A DNA stretch of 64,000 nt from Undibacterium_A arcticum (GCF_042660705.1 NZ_JBHSUQ010000001.1); one strand, 5' to 3'; counted from the first letter of the stretch, positions 27,801-36,579 are shown. Translations and numbers: made by a program. The notes: generated by a model from the sequence alone, not told the origin.

Positions 27801-28012
27801 ACGATGTCTTCGATCGGACGGGTGATGTCGTTTTCCACCGCTTCCGGCGAGGCGCCTGGATACTGCACCTCAATCGCGGCGAACGGGAATTCGACGCTCG
27901 GCATGCTTTCCAGGCCCAGGCCCTTGTAGGAGAACAGGCCGAGAACGACGAGCGCCACCATTACCATGGTGGCGAACACCGGGTTCTGGATACTGGTTTT
28001 AGTGATCCACAT
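24887..28012 (-). CDS. RND multidrug efflux pump inner-membrane subunit (HAE1 type)
   Basis: This 1041-aa proton-driven transporter is built of two repeats of six helices with large periplasmic loops. The N-terminus MWITKTSIQNPVFATMVMV is the first helix; GLLVDDAIVVREN carries the paired Asp of the proton relay in helix 4, and GLVTKNAILLVDF is the matching helix of the second half. It lies 3 bp after its adaptor gene in one operon. The outer-membrane channel gene is not adjacent, so it must be encoded elsewhere. Substrates cannot be read from sequence. Confidence 0.94.
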   Translation of the reverse strand: MWITKTSIQNPVFATMVMVALVVLGLFSYKGLGLESMPSVEFPFAAIEVQYPGASPEAVENDITRPIEDIVNTVSGIKTIRANSWEGRAGVYLEFELSTNMDKAMQDLRDKVALVRPRFPKEAKDPFIARAEGDNERAIAQLSLTASHHTLRELSTMTEQTITKRFQSVAGVGQVKLSGTTARQILISLKPNDMTAQGIGVDEVIRAIQAANTNLPAGSISFGAAEQLVRVEGKMKDAREFNKIIVARRANGPVYLEQVAKVVDGEQEELSISRLNGERAISIEITKVQDANVVEVGTGIQRVVAELQKSLPSDIKLRLMNDESERVQSQLNNVKETIVEGAILTMVIVFLFLHSWRSTIITGLTLPISVMASFIAMKAFGFTLNFLTLMALSLCIGLLVDDAIVVRENIVRHLGMGKNHLKAANDGTNEIGLAVMATTFAIVAVFVPVAFMKGIIGRFFLQFGITVAVAVLVSLFVSFTLDPMLSSVWRDPVKDRFKYAPWLGRFMAWIEHRIDQLHLVYGKVLGVALRWRKLTLTTALALFVGSIMLVPLIGGEMFPETDQGWINLRFKTPVGSSLEYTDIKVHQIEDALKGFPEIESLLAVVGTQDGRNTARVDLKLTDVKVKKRHSQKELEKLIRERLQPIAGITLSVGQKPIFIAILGTDEGKLDDVAHRLMDKMRNIKGVVDLEYSQEGANPSTTIKINNELASDLGLSVQQIGSALRPFVAGDTVSHWLAGDGQNYDVNVQLPKSGRQKIADLADLSLASSKIGADGKPIMIPLRQVVEFVPSSSPQVLKRQALQRRVAVYAGVEGRPNGDVDSDVQKAIKSIELPAGVRFDVAGSAQQMQETMAGAMMALGIAVIFIYLVLASQFGSFLQPIAIMVSLPFSLIGVLLALLITGSTLNIFSVIGFIMLMGLVTKNAILLVDFTNHAQREGQSQHDAILTAGQVRLRPILMTTLAMIFGMLPMALGLGDGGEQQAPMGRAVIGGIITSTVLTLVVVPVAYSYLDSFGKRVLRYLKGAHPHTHDEVAAVTTAAAEA

Positions 28013-28015
28013 GGT

Positions 28016-29242
28016 TTAGCCCTTTTGCGCCAGCGTGCCCACCATGGCCGCCTTGGCAGCCGGCGGCGGCGTGGACAGCTTGACCTGGCTGCCCGGCTTG
28101 ACGTCGTCGAGCTTGGAGATGATGACGCTGGCGCCCTTGTCCAGGCCCGCCGTCACTTCGGCATAGCCTTCGTCCTCATTGCGCAGGCCCAGCCTGACCG
28201 GCTGCGCCACCACCTTGCCGCCTTCGATCTTGTAGACCACCTGCTGGCCTTTTTCGGTGCGCAGCGCCGCCATCGGCACCAGCGGCATCACCGGCGAGCG
28301 TTCGGTGGTGATGCTGCCCTTGGCGAACATGCCGCCGCGCAGGGCGCCGTCGGCGTTCGGCACCGACACATACACCAGCATTGCGCGCGAACCGGCCTCG
28401 GTGGTCGGGTTGATGCGCGCCACCTTGCCGGAGAACTGACGGCCGGCGAATCCATCGACATGGAAGCCGACGTCCTGGCCCGGCCGGATGCGCGGGATCT
28501 CGCTGGCCGGTACCTGTGCTTCCAAGGTCAGCTGCGCCAGATTGACGATCGAGAACAGCGCCGAATCGGGCGACGCCTTGTCGCCGGTCTGCAGGTGGCG
28601 TTTGCTGACGATGCCGTCGATCGGTGCGCGGATCACGGCGTCGTCCAGCGCACGTTGGGCAATCTCGAGCTGCGACGAGGTCGACTTGAGACTGGCACGC
28701 GCCAGTTCGACGCTGTTATGCGCGGTGTCTACCGCATTCTGCGAAATATAGTTCTGCTTCAACAGCGACTGATTGGTGTCATTGTTCTTGCTGGCCAATG
28801 ACAGCTTGGCCGTGGCCTCGTCCAGCGCCGCTTGCTGGGTCGCGACGCGCGCGCGCAGGTCGGCGCTGTCGAGCCGCGCAATGATCTGGCCGCGCGTTAC
28901 CTTCATGCCTTCCTGCACCAGGGTCTCGCGCACCTCGGCTGCGACTTTGGCCTTGACCGTGGTCTGCATTAGTGGCAACAACGAACCTGAAACCGGCAGC
29001 GTCACGCGCAATTCGCGCGCGTCGATGGTGGCGACATCGCCGGCGGCAAGCTCGAACACGGTCGGCTGCCTGTCCCCCGATTTGGCTTCGGCCTGTTCTT
29101 TTGCAGCGGATTTTTTTGCGTGCATCATCATCCATCCGCCGCCGGTGGCGCCGATCAGGATCAGTGCCGCGAGTGGTATGCGCCAGCGTTTGCGGCTGGC
29201 GGTTGGGGAGCTGGGTGCTGGCTGCGTGTTTTCAGGTTTCAT
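28016..29242 (-). CDS. RND efflux periplasmic adaptor (membrane fusion protein)
   Basis: The 408-aa adaptor bridges the RND pump to an outer-membrane channel. It has one N-terminal membrane anchor (IPLAALILIGATGGGWMMM), a lipoyl/hairpin domain (VKAKVAAEVRETLVQEG...GQIIARLDSADL), a long coiled-coil hairpin, the second lipoyl half RAPIDGIVSKRHLQTGD and a beta-barrel region ending in LDDVKPGSQVKL. It is first in a two-gene operon. Two inverted repeats upstream (29277 and 29321) could bind a local repressor, though no regulator gene is adjacent. Confidence 0.94.
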   Translation of the reverse strand: MKPENTQPAPSSPTASRKRWRIPLAALILIGATGGGWMMMHAKKSAAKEQAEAKSGDRQPTVFELAAGDVATIDARELRVTLPVSGSLLPLMQTTVKAKVAAEVRETLVQEGMKVTRGQIIARLDSADLRARVATQQAALDEATAKLSLASKNNDTNQSLLKQNYISQNAVDTAHNSVELARASLKSTSSQLEIAQRALDDAVIRAPIDGIVSKRHLQTGDKASPDSALFSIVNLAQLTLEAQVPASEIPRIRPGQDVGFHVDGFAGRQFSGKVARINPTTEAGSRAMLVYVSVPNADGALRGGMFAKGSITTERSPVMPLVPMAALRTEKGQQVVYKIEGGKVVAQPVRLGLRNEDEGYAEVTAGLDKGASVIISKLDDVKPGSQVKLSTPPPAAKAAMVGTLAQKG

Positions 29243-29276
29243 GATGGCTTTTGACGATGTGAAAAATGAAAAGGAA

Positions 29277-29305
29277 ATACCAGCGCATGGTCGATGCGCT
29301 GGTAT
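29277..29305. promoter_or_regulatory. 12-bp-arm inverted repeat in the RND operon leader
   Basis: ATACCAGCGCAT and ATGCGCTGGTAT flank GGTCG, 35 bp upstream of the adaptor start. The arms are perfect. As DNA it may be an operator; as RNA it would form a stable hairpin in the leader. There is no T run on the minus strand, so a terminator is unlikely. Confidence 0.5.
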
Positions 29306-29320
29306 TGCGGGTTGGTGCTA

Positions 29321-29337
29321 ATCGTGTACAACACGAT
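29321..29337. promoter_or_regulatory. Operator-like palindrome upstream of the RND operon
   Basis: ATCGTGT-ACA-ACACGAT is perfectly symmetric, the size expected of a TetR- or MarR-type site. It lies 79 bp before the adaptor start. The remainder of the 29243-30210 gap (968 bp) has no supportable gene. It holds a direct repeat TTGATAT(G/T)GGAGTAT at 29375 and 29428. Confidence 0.45.
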
Positions 29338-30210
29338 CGACTGCGGCTACTTCATGCTGTCCGTGATCCCTGCATTGATATGGGAGTATGGGCTTGACGC
29401 CTTTATTTTTTAAGTGGGAAGAACGACTTGATATTGGAGTATCTATCTCCTCGCTGATTCTTCATGCGGCTGTCATCGCCGTTCCAGGTGTCGGACCCGG
29501 CTGCCGGTGCATCTTTTTGTTACTTATTCTGAGCGTCCGATATTATGCGGGAAGATCGCCGCTCACAATGCCACTGGCTGCGACAAAATTCGTCCGCATG
29601 GCGGCGCGTACCGCATGCTGCCGCGCTGGCCGTGGCACCGATCTCGCGTCATCGATTTGCCCCGCTTTGCCGTATCATTTCCCCCCGGCGCCGTCGGGTC
29701 CGATCACTGTAAGTAAAGGTGGCAGCCGGTGCTAACGGAATGCGACGGGCTGCGGCTTGGATGGCATGGAATGCAAAAAAGCGCGGCTGGAGTGATTGCA
29801 GCAACGACGTTTAACTGTGGCCGGCATTCTTCAGGCTTTGCCGGGCCGGAAAATTGATGCGTGGGGTATATAAAAATTACCTAAGACTTAATTGATAAAT
29901 GGGGTGCTGTATGCGGCAGTATATTGGCATGGCAGCCGACAGTGACTGCGGCGCATGATGGCGCCGAATCGAATAATGCAATCAAGCTATTGACCTAGCT
30001 CAATTGACTTTCGGTTACCACGGATGAGAATGAATGTGGCAAGACCGCGATGGACTGCGCGCGTTCGGAGTCGCGGCCGATTACATTTTTGCACCAGCTT
30101 TAGAGCCGCCATATAACGGTGCATGCTGTGCGTTACGAGGCTGTTGCGAAGTCTGCCTGACCGGGCCCGACGCAACGTGAATTTGGCATCAGTCTTCAAG
30201 GACCAGTGCA

Positions 30211-32841
30211 GTGCTCAAGTCAGTCCCCGGAAATGGTTCCCGCCCTCCACCAGACACCGGTGCCGCCGCGTCTGAAGCTGGCAGTCGGCAGGAAGCCGGC
30301 ATCGGCCCGCATCCGGCATCGATGCAAGCGTCGATTCACGCATCGCCGGCAGACATAGATGTCGGGGCCGATCTGGATGCGCGCGATATTTTGCGTGACG
30401 CGATGTCGCATTTTGTGGCGATGATCGAAGACTCGTCGGTGATGGCGGTCCTGAGTTTCGACCGCAACGGCGTCGTGCGTCTGTGGAATAGTGCAAGTGC
30501 CGCGCTGTACCAGATCGCGACCGCCGATGCGCTCGGCAAATCGATGCGCGAGCTGCTGTCGCATCCCGAGCGGGAGCAGGAATTTTCCGCCGTAGTTCAG
30601 CAGATCTGGGATACCGGAGTGCCGACCATGCCGGCCGAATGGCAAGTCAGCACCCGCGGCGGGCGTGCTCTGACGGTATATTCCACCATGCTGCCGGTGT
30701 TCCGACAGGGCGCTGTCAGTCAGATTTTGTGTATGGACGTTGATGTCACCGGGCGCAAGCAGGCCGAAGTGTCGGCGCTGATGGCAAGAGAGGGCCATTT
30801 TCACGCCCTGTTTGACAGCTCTGCCGACGCCATCATGCAGATCGAAGAGGCGCGTTTTCTCGATGTCAATCCGGCCGCACAAAAGCTGTTCGGGTATGCG
30901 GAAAAGCCCACTTTGGTCGGCAGATTTATGGAAGATATTTCGCCGCCGCGACAACCCGACGGCAAGCCCTCGTATGAAAAGGCGCGCGCGATGCTCCGGT
31001 TGGCACAGCAGAAGGGTAACCACCGTTTCGAGTGGCAATATCTCGACAGCAAGCATGAGCCGTTCTGGTGCGAGGTGCTAATCACTGCGATCCCGATCGA
31101 CCATGGCCCCTTGCTGTATGCGGTGGTGCGCGATATTTCGAAACGCAAGAGCGACCAACAATCGTTGCACCTGGCGGCACAGGTATTTCAGAACAGCCGC
31201 GAGGCGATCCTGATCGCCGACCGCCACCGGCGGATCATGTCGGTCAACGAGGCATTTACCGACATCACCGGTTTTCGTCCCGATGAAGTGATCGGCAAGG
31301 CGCCGCCGATGTTGCGCACCGGCCTGCACGACCCCAAGTTTTACCGCACCATCTGGGACCAGCTCACGGCCAGCGATCACTGGCAAGGCGAATTGCTGGG
31401 AACGCGCAAGGGCGGACCGGTGTATCCGCAGTGGCTGTCGATCACGGTGGTGCGCAATCACCGGCATCAGGTCTGTAATTACATCGCGATTTTCTCCGAT
31501 ATTTCCGAGCGCAAGGCAACCGAGGACAAGACCCGCCACATCGCCGAGCATGACTTCCTGACCGGCTTGCCAAACCGTCTGCTGCTGCTCGACCGGCTCG
31601 GGCAGGCAATCGGCGCGGCGGAACGCACCAGCGGCCAGCTGGCGATCCTGTTCCTCGATCTCGACCGCTTCAAGAGCATCAACGACTCGATGGGCCATCA
31701 TATTGGCGACAAGCTGTTGCAAGTGGTAGCCGAGCGTCTTAAAAGATGTGTGCGCAGCGTCGACACCGTCAGCCGCCAGGGGGGGGATGAATTCGTGATC
31801 CTGCTGATCAACCCCGGCGGCCAGGCGCACGCGGCGCACATCGCGGCCAACGTGCTGCGATCATTGGCGATGCCATGCAAGATCGAGAACTACGAGATTG
31901 TGATCACGACCTGCATTGGCATTAGCATCTATCCGGGCGATGGCAAGGACATCGACATGCTGATCAAGAATGCCGACCTCGCGATGTATCACGCCAAGCA
32001 AAGCGGCCGCAACGGCTACCAGTTTTTCAACGACGACATGAACCTGCGCATTGTCGAACGTACCTCGATGGAAAACAGCCTGAAGCAGGCGCTCGCGCAG
32101 GGCGACTTTTTCCTCGAATACCAGCCCGAGATCGACATCGCCAGCGGCCGCATCATTGGTGCCGAAGCCCTGCTGCGCTGGCGCCATCCAGAGCTGGGGC
32201 TGCTGTCGCCGGCGCGCTTCATACCGATCGCCGACGATTGCGGCCTGGCCAACGCGATCGGCAATTGGGTACTGACGACCGCCTGTCGCCAAGCCAGGGT
32301 CTGGCTCGACGACGGCATGCCAATGGTGGTGTCGGTCAACATGTCAGTGTCCCAGCTCCGCCAAAAAGACCTGTTGCAAAGCGTGACCGATGTACTGCAG
32401 CAGACCGGCCTGGATCCGAAATACCTGGAACTGGAAATCACCGAAGGCATCCTCATGGGCACCGACGATCGCACGGTCGAGACCATGAAGGCGCTGCGTA
32501 AACTGGGCATCAAGCTGGCGCTCGACGATTTCGGCACCGGATTTTCGAGCCTGAGTGATCTGAAACGATTTTCGATCGACAAGTTGAAGATTGATAAATC
32601 CTTCGTGCGCGACATCGGCGACGACCCGGACGACGCCGCGATCATCAGCGCGATCATCGCGATGGCGAAAAATATGAACCTGAAAGTGATCGCCGAAGGC
32701 GTCGAGACCGCTGCGCAGCTCGATTTCCTGCAGGCGCATGGCTGCGACGTATATCAGGGCTACTACTCCAGCCGGTCGTTGTCACCGCAGAATCTGGCGC
32801 GGCTGCGGGCGCCGATTGATGGACAGTCGCTGTGGCATTGA
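30211..32841 (+). CDS. PAS-GGDEF-EAL cyclic-di-GMP signalling protein
   Basis: This 876-aa protein has three PAS-type regions (near residues 65-190, 195-310 and 320-435; for example RNGVVRLWNSASAALYQ and RRIMSVNEAFTDITGF). They are followed by a GGDEF domain with intact RQGGDEFVILL and an EAL domain with GAEALLRWRHP and DDFGTGFSSLSDLKRF. Both catalytic motifs look complete, so it may make or degrade c-di-GMP depending on the PAS input. No membrane span is seen, suggesting a cytosolic redox, light or ligand sensor. GTG 30211 is the first start; the first 60 residues are Pro/Ala-rich. Confidence 0.93.
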   Translation: MLKSVPGNGSRPPPDTGAAASEAGSRQEAGIGPHPASMQASIHASPADIDVGADLDARDILRDAMSHFVAMIEDSSVMAVLSFDRNGVVRLWNSASAALYQIATADALGKSMRELLSHPEREQEFSAVVQQIWDTGVPTMPAEWQVSTRGGRALTVYSTMLPVFRQGAVSQILCMDVDVTGRKQAEVSALMAREGHFHALFDSSADAIMQIEEARFLDVNPAAQKLFGYAEKPTLVGRFMEDISPPRQPDGKPSYEKARAMLRLAQQKGNHRFEWQYLDSKHEPFWCEVLITAIPIDHGPLLYAVVRDISKRKSDQQSLHLAAQVFQNSREAILIADRHRRIMSVNEAFTDITGFRPDEVIGKAPPMLRTGLHDPKFYRTIWDQLTASDHWQGELLGTRKGGPVYPQWLSITVVRNHRHQVCNYIAIFSDISERKATEDKTRHIAEHDFLTGLPNRLLLLDRLGQAIGAAERTSGQLAILFLDLDRFKSINDSMGHHIGDKLLQVVAERLKRCVRSVDTVSRQGGDEFVILLINPGGQAHAAHIAANVLRSLAMPCKIENYEIVITTCIGISIYPGDGKDIDMLIKNADLAMYHAKQSGRNGYQFFNDDMNLRIVERTSMENSLKQALAQGDFFLEYQPEIDIASGRIIGAEALLRWRHPELGLLSPARFIPIADDCGLANAIGNWVLTTACRQARVWLDDGMPMVVSVNMSVSQLRQKDLLQSVTDVLQQTGLDPKYLELEITEGILMGTDDRTVETMKALRKLGIKLALDDFGTGFSSLSDLKRFSIDKLKIDKSFVRDIGDDPDDAAIISAIIAMAKNMNLKVIAEGVETAAQLDFLQAHGCDVYQGYYSSRSLSPQNLARLRAPIDGQSLWH

Positions 32842-32910
32842 GGCATTGAGGCGTTCGGTCCACGCCGACAGCGCAGGACCATCGAGCGCATGGCATGGTT
32901 TGCGTGCCAC

Positions 32911-34020
32911 TTACATCGCTGGAGTGATTGGACCCGGCGCCATGCCGGGGACGGTGGATGCGGGGCTGCTTGCCGGCGCGATGTCGCCTGTGGCACCGGG
33001 CGCGAGCGCAGCGCCGCCACGATTGTCGGTGGCCATCATCCCGTCGCCGTTTCCGTTCGCGGCACCATACAGCCTGATCCGCACCAGCACCTGGCCGTGA
33101 TCGGAAGTCTCCGGCTGGCGCAGTGCGACATGGTCGTTCAGGTACAGTACCTCGGTCACTTCGCCGATCGCAAAGCGCGAGGCTGGATTGAATTCCTCCG
33201 ACACCAGGATGTGGTCGATGGTTTCGTAACTGCCTTCATGCACGCTGCTGAAGCCCACATTGCGTACCGGATCGTGGCGCGACTGGATCAGGTAACTGTC
33301 GAACAGCCGATCGTCGAAACCCGTCTTGCCATGCCGCCCGGCGCCCATCACCAGTTGGGTCGAGACCGCCGTCGCCACGTCGTTGAAGTCGCCCATCACC
33401 ACCAGCGGTACCCGATTGTCCTGCACCGCATCGGTCAGCAGATAGCGCAGGCCCAACGCCTCGGTACCGCGCTTGATCAGCGAGCGCAGGCTCGCGATAC
33501 CAAGATGATACGGATCGTCGTCGTTCTCGCCGTTATTGAAGTCCGGCCGCTTCGACTTCAGGTGCACCACGAACACATTGATCACCAGTTCGCTGGACAC
33601 GGCTACCCGTGCATGCAGCACTGGCCGCGTGAAGCGGTTGGTGGCATCCACCGCATCGGGCAGCGTGACCGCCAGATTGCGCGGCAACTCGGCGTAGGTA
33701 TTGGTGCCTTCGATCAGAGGCAGTTTGGAGACCAGCGCCACGCTCGGCGTCAGCGGCAGCCGCGGGTCGGGGTCGAAGCCAAGATGATGCGCCTGGCGAT
33801 AATGCTGGCTGCGGGCCAGCACATCCTTTAACGCCTGTTGTGAAAAAATTTCCTGGAAACCGATCACGTCCGCGTTCAGGCGATCGATCTGCTGTGCGAT
33901 CCAGCTGACCTTGGCATCATATTCGGCCAGTGTGTACGGCTCCTGATTGTCGTAATACTTCGCACCCGGCAGCGCCAGATTGCGGACATTGAAGGTGGCA
34001 AAATGGATTTCTTGTCGCAT
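32911..34020 (-). CDS. Endonuclease/exonuclease/phosphatase (EEP) family protein
   Basis: The 369-aa product has EEP superfamily motifs: ATFNVRNLAL near the start, DVIGFQEIFS (metal Glu), VVHLKSKRP, VVMGDFNDVAT (Asp/Asn pair) and a closing SDHGQVLVRI (Asp-His). These are the catalytic and Mg-binding residues of nucleases and phosphatases of this fold. No signal peptide is evident. The C-terminal 50 residues are Gly/Ala/Pro-rich and probably disordered. The substrate (DNA, phosphoinositide-like or other phosphoester) is not predictable, and it is convergent with the GGDEF-EAL gene. Confidence 0.85.
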   Translation of the reverse strand: MRQEIHFATFNVRNLALPGAKYYDNQEPYTLAEYDAKVSWIAQQIDRLNADVIGFQEIFSQQALKDVLARSQHYRQAHHLGFDPDPRLPLTPSVALVSKLPLIEGTNTYAELPRNLAVTLPDAVDATNRFTRPVLHARVAVSSELVINVFVVHLKSKRPDFNNGENDDDPYHLGIASLRSLIKRGTEALGLRYLLTDAVQDNRVPLVVMGDFNDVATAVSTQLVMGAGRHGKTGFDDRLFDSYLIQSRHDPVRNVGFSSVHEGSYETIDHILVSEEFNPASRFAIGEVTEVLYLNDHVALRQPETSDHGQVLVRIRLYGAANGNGDGMMATDNRGGAALAPGATGDIAPASSPASTVPGMAPGPITPAM

Positions 34021-34154
34021 CGTGTCCTCGCGGTGTTTGGAACTAGCGTATCACGCATGCCAGCGGTCGCCTATACCGGCATTGGCTATAGTGTTCGTCA
34101 TTTTGGTACGATACCGGGCTGTGCACGATAGTCCAACCGCAACCTGCAATCCCG

Positions 34155-34640
34155 ATGTCAAAACACGCTCCCGAAACCCCCGCCACCAAATTCCTGCGCG
34201 ATGCGGGCATCGTCTTCACCGATCATCTGTATGACTACCAGCCGCACGGCGGCACCAGCGTATCGTCGCAGGCGCTCGGGGTCGACGAGTATGCGGTAGT
34301 CAAGACCTTGGTGATGGAAGACGAAACCGGGGCGCCGCTGCTGGTGCTGATGCACGGCACGCGGAAAGTCTCGACCAAGGCGCTGGCCCGTGCCGCCGGC
34401 GTCAAATCGATCGAACCCTGCAAACCCGAAGTGGCGCAGCGCCACACCGGCTACCTGGTCGGCGGCACCTCGCCGTTCGGCACAAAAAAGCACATGCCCA
34501 TCTATCTGGAACAAAGCATCTGCGATTTGCCGCGGCTGTATATCAACGGCGGCCGGCGCGGCTATCTGGTCGGGATCGAACCGCAGGAGCTGGTGCGAGT
34601 ACTGCGGCCGGTACTGGTCCAGGTGGGCATGGCGCAGTAG
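34155..34640 (+). CDS. ybaK: Cys-tRNA(Pro)/Cys-tRNA(Cys) deacylase YbaK
   Basis: This 161-aa trans-editing enzyme hydrolyses misacylated Cys-tRNA(Pro). It opens ETPATKFLRDAGIVFTDHLY, has KTLVMEDETG, the conserved ARAAGVKSIEPCKPE and the GGTSPFGTKKHMPIYLE segment with the catalytic Lys region. The length matches YbaK. A second, more divergent YbaK-domain protein is encoded at 40843. It stands alone, followed by plsY. Confidence 0.93.
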   Translation: MSKHAPETPATKFLRDAGIVFTDHLYDYQPHGGTSVSSQALGVDEYAVVKTLVMEDETGAPLLVLMHGTRKVSTKALARAAGVKSIEPCKPEVAQRHTGYLVGGTSPFGTKKHMPIYLEQSICDLPRLYINGGRRGYLVGIEPQELVRVLRPVLVQVGMAQ

Positions 34641-34779
34641 TCGCGATGGCTCAGATATGCCGTTAAAAATCCTTGAAAATACCGAAAAAAATGCGCAGGC
34701 GCGATTACACTAGCGTGCGCATCGGCAACCAAGATGCCGTGCTGCCAACAAATTCGTAGATAAAAAAGAAAGAAAGTCG

Positions 34780-35385
34780 ATGGTCACAATACTGTTCGCA
34801 ATCGCCGCCTACCTGATCGGCTCGATCTCCTTCGCGGTGGTGGTCAGCAAACTGTTCGGCCTGTCCGATCCCCGCACCTATGGCTCGCGCAATCCCGGCG
34901 CCACCAACGTGCTGCGCAGCGGTAACAAGGCGGCAGCCGTGCTGACCCTGATCGGCGACGGCTTCAAGGGCTGGTTGGCGGTGTGGCTGGCGCAGCGCTA
35001 TGGCCCGCAGTTCGGTATGGAAGACGGCGGCATCGCACTGGTCGCCATCGCGGTATTTCTCGGTCATCTGTGGCCGGTGTATTTTCGTTTTGTCGGCGGC
35101 AAGGGCGTCGCCACCGCACTGGGCGTGCTGCTCGGCATCAATCCGTGGCTGGGGCTGGCGACACTGGTGACCTGGCTGGTGGTGGCCTATGCCTTCCGGT
35201 ACTCGTCGCTGGCGGCACTGATAGCGGCAATCTTCGCACCGTTTTATTCGGGTTTGCTGTTTGGCGTCGACGCCACTTTTTTTGCGGTATTGGCGATGAG
35301 CGTGCTACTGGTTTACCGGCATCGGCAGAATATAGCGAATCTGATGGCGGGTAAGGAAGGGCGCCTGGGCAGCAAGAAGAAATGA
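34780..35385 (+). CDS. plsY: Glycerol-3-phosphate acyltransferase PlsY
   Basis: PlsY acylates glycerol-3-phosphate from acyl-phosphate in the inner membrane, the first step of phospholipid synthesis. The 201-aa protein shows the three family loops: GSISFAVVVSKLFGLSDPRT with SRNPGATNVLR, then GDGFKGWLAVWLA, and FVGGKGVATALGVLLG. Hydrophobic helices fill the rest. It is divergent from neither neighbour and convergent with tsaD; plsY and tsaD are adjacent in many bacteria. Confidence 0.95.
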   Translation: MVTILFAIAAYLIGSISFAVVVSKLFGLSDPRTYGSRNPGATNVLRSGNKAAAVLTLIGDGFKGWLAVWLAQRYGPQFGMEDGGIALVAIAVFLGHLWPVYFRFVGGKGVATALGVLLGINPWLGLATLVTWLVVAYAFRYSSLAALIAAIFAPFYSGLLFGVDATFFAVLAMSVLLVYRHRQNIANLMAGKEGRLGSKKK

Positions 35386-35466
35386 GCTGCGGCCAGCGTG
35401 ATTACGCTAACCCGGCGTGATTCTCCGGCACTGAAGGTCTGACACCATCGGTCACAACTGCGCGAC

Positions 35467-36501
35467 TCAGGTCAACTCATTGAGCGGCCAGCGTGGCCGC
35501 ACATTGAACGCATAATCATGCGTCGCCGCTGCCGGATCGCGTTGCAGGCGCAACGCGCCGGCAAAGGCGATCATCGCGCCGTTGTCGGTGCAAAATTCCA
35601 GTTCCGGGTAGAACACCTGAAAGCGCTTCTTGTCGGCCGCGGCATTGAGCGCGCTGCGCAATTGTGCGTTGGCACCGACGCCGCCGGCGATGACCAGCCG
35701 ATTCAGGCCGGTTTGCTTGAGCGCCGCGATGCATTTTGCGACCAGCACCTCGACCATCGCATCGACGAATGCGCGCGCGATATTGGCCTTGTCCTGCTCG
35801 CAGATATTGGCGGGATGGTTCTTGACCAGCGTCAGCACCGCGGTTTTCAAGCCGGAAAAGCTGAAATTCAGATCCTTCGAATGCAACATCGGTCGGGGCA
35901 GCTTGTAGGCCAGCGGGTCGCCGAATTCAGCCATGCGCGAAATCGCCGGTCCGCCGGGATAGCCAAGTCCGAGCAGCTTGGCCGATTTGTCGAACGCTTC
36001 GCCGGCGGCGTCGTCCAGCGTGTCGCCCAGCAAGGCATATTGGCCGACGCCATCGACCCGCATCAGCTGGGTATGGCCGCCCGATACCAGCAAGGCCACG
36101 AATGGAAATCGTGGCGGCGCATAGGATGCATTCGTGGCCAGCAACGGCGACAATAGATGGCCTTCCAAATGATGCACACCGAGCACCGGCTTGCCGAGCG
36201 CCAGCCCCAAACTGCAGGCAACCGAGGCGCCGACCAGCAGCGCGCCGGCCAAGCCCGGCCCTTGCGTATAGGCGATCGCATCGATCGCCGCGTGTTCCAC
36301 GCCAGCCGCGGCAAAACACTGTTCCAGCAACGGTATCGCGCGCCGGATATGGTCGCGCGAGGCCAGTTCGGGCACGACCCCGCCGTAGGCTTCATGCATC
36401 GCGACTTGCGAATGCAGCGCGTGCGCCAGCAAACCTTTTTGCGTGTCATACAGCGCAATACCGGTTTCATCACAGGACGATTCAATACCTAGAACGAGCA
36501 T
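35467..36501 (-). CDS. tsaD: tRNA N6-threonylcarbamoyltransferase TsaD
   Basis: TsaD transfers the threonylcarbamoyl group to A37 of ANN-decoding tRNAs, working with TsaB and TsaE. The 344-aa product begins MLVLGIESSCDETGIALYD, with the metal-binding histidines in ELASRDHIRRAIPL and HHLEGHLLSPLLA, ASGGHT-equivalent LLVSGGHTQLMRV and the C-terminal GGVGANAQLRSAL. The frame stays open far upstream of 36501, but that extension has no family similarity and the MLVLGIESS start is canonical. Confidence 0.97.
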   Translation of the reverse strand: MLVLGIESSCDETGIALYDTQKGLLAHALHSQVAMHEAYGGVVPELASRDHIRRAIPLLEQCFAAAGVEHAAIDAIAYTQGPGLAGALLVGASVACSLGLALGKPVLGVHHLEGHLLSPLLATNASYAPPRFPFVALLVSGGHTQLMRVDGVGQYALLGDTLDDAAGEAFDKSAKLLGLGYPGGPAISRMAEFGDPLAYKLPRPMLHSKDLNFSFSGLKTAVLTLVKNHPANICEQDKANIARAFVDAMVEVLVAKCIAALKQTGLNRLVIAGGVGANAQLRSALNAAADKKRFQVFYPELEFCTDNGAMIAFAGALRLQRDPAAATHDYAFNVRPRWPLNELT

Positions 36502-36512
36502 GGGGAGACAGT

Positions 36513-36528
36513 TGGCGTGATTCTTGCG
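36513..36528 (+). promoter_or_regulatory. Possible sigma-54 promoter of nasT
   Basis: TGGCGT-GATTC-TTGCG has the GG/GC spacing of an RpoN promoter with one departure (G for A in TGGCAC). It points to nasT, 91 bp downstream. Weaker than the three sigma-54 sites elsewhere in the cluster. Confidence 0.35.
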
Positions 36529-36540
36529 TGGATTGTAACG

Positions 36541-36579
36541 TATTCCGAACGTACTCCTAATGTACTCCCAACCTACTCC
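36541..36579. repeat. Four TACTCC-type hexamers at exact 11-bp spacing before nasT
   Basis: TATTCC (36541), TACTCC (36552), TACTCC (36563) and TACTCC (36574) begin 11 bp apart, so all face one side of the helix. The array sits between divergent tsaD and nasT, 40 bp before the nasT start. Phased direct hexamers are typical of sites for winged-helix or cooperative regulators. Confidence 0.55.

Noticed and set aside
29388..29735. A 115-codon plus-strand frame in the efflux upstream gap
   Set aside because: No ribosome site, no domain, and the C-terminal half is Ala/Arg/Cys low-complexity as in random GC-rich frames.
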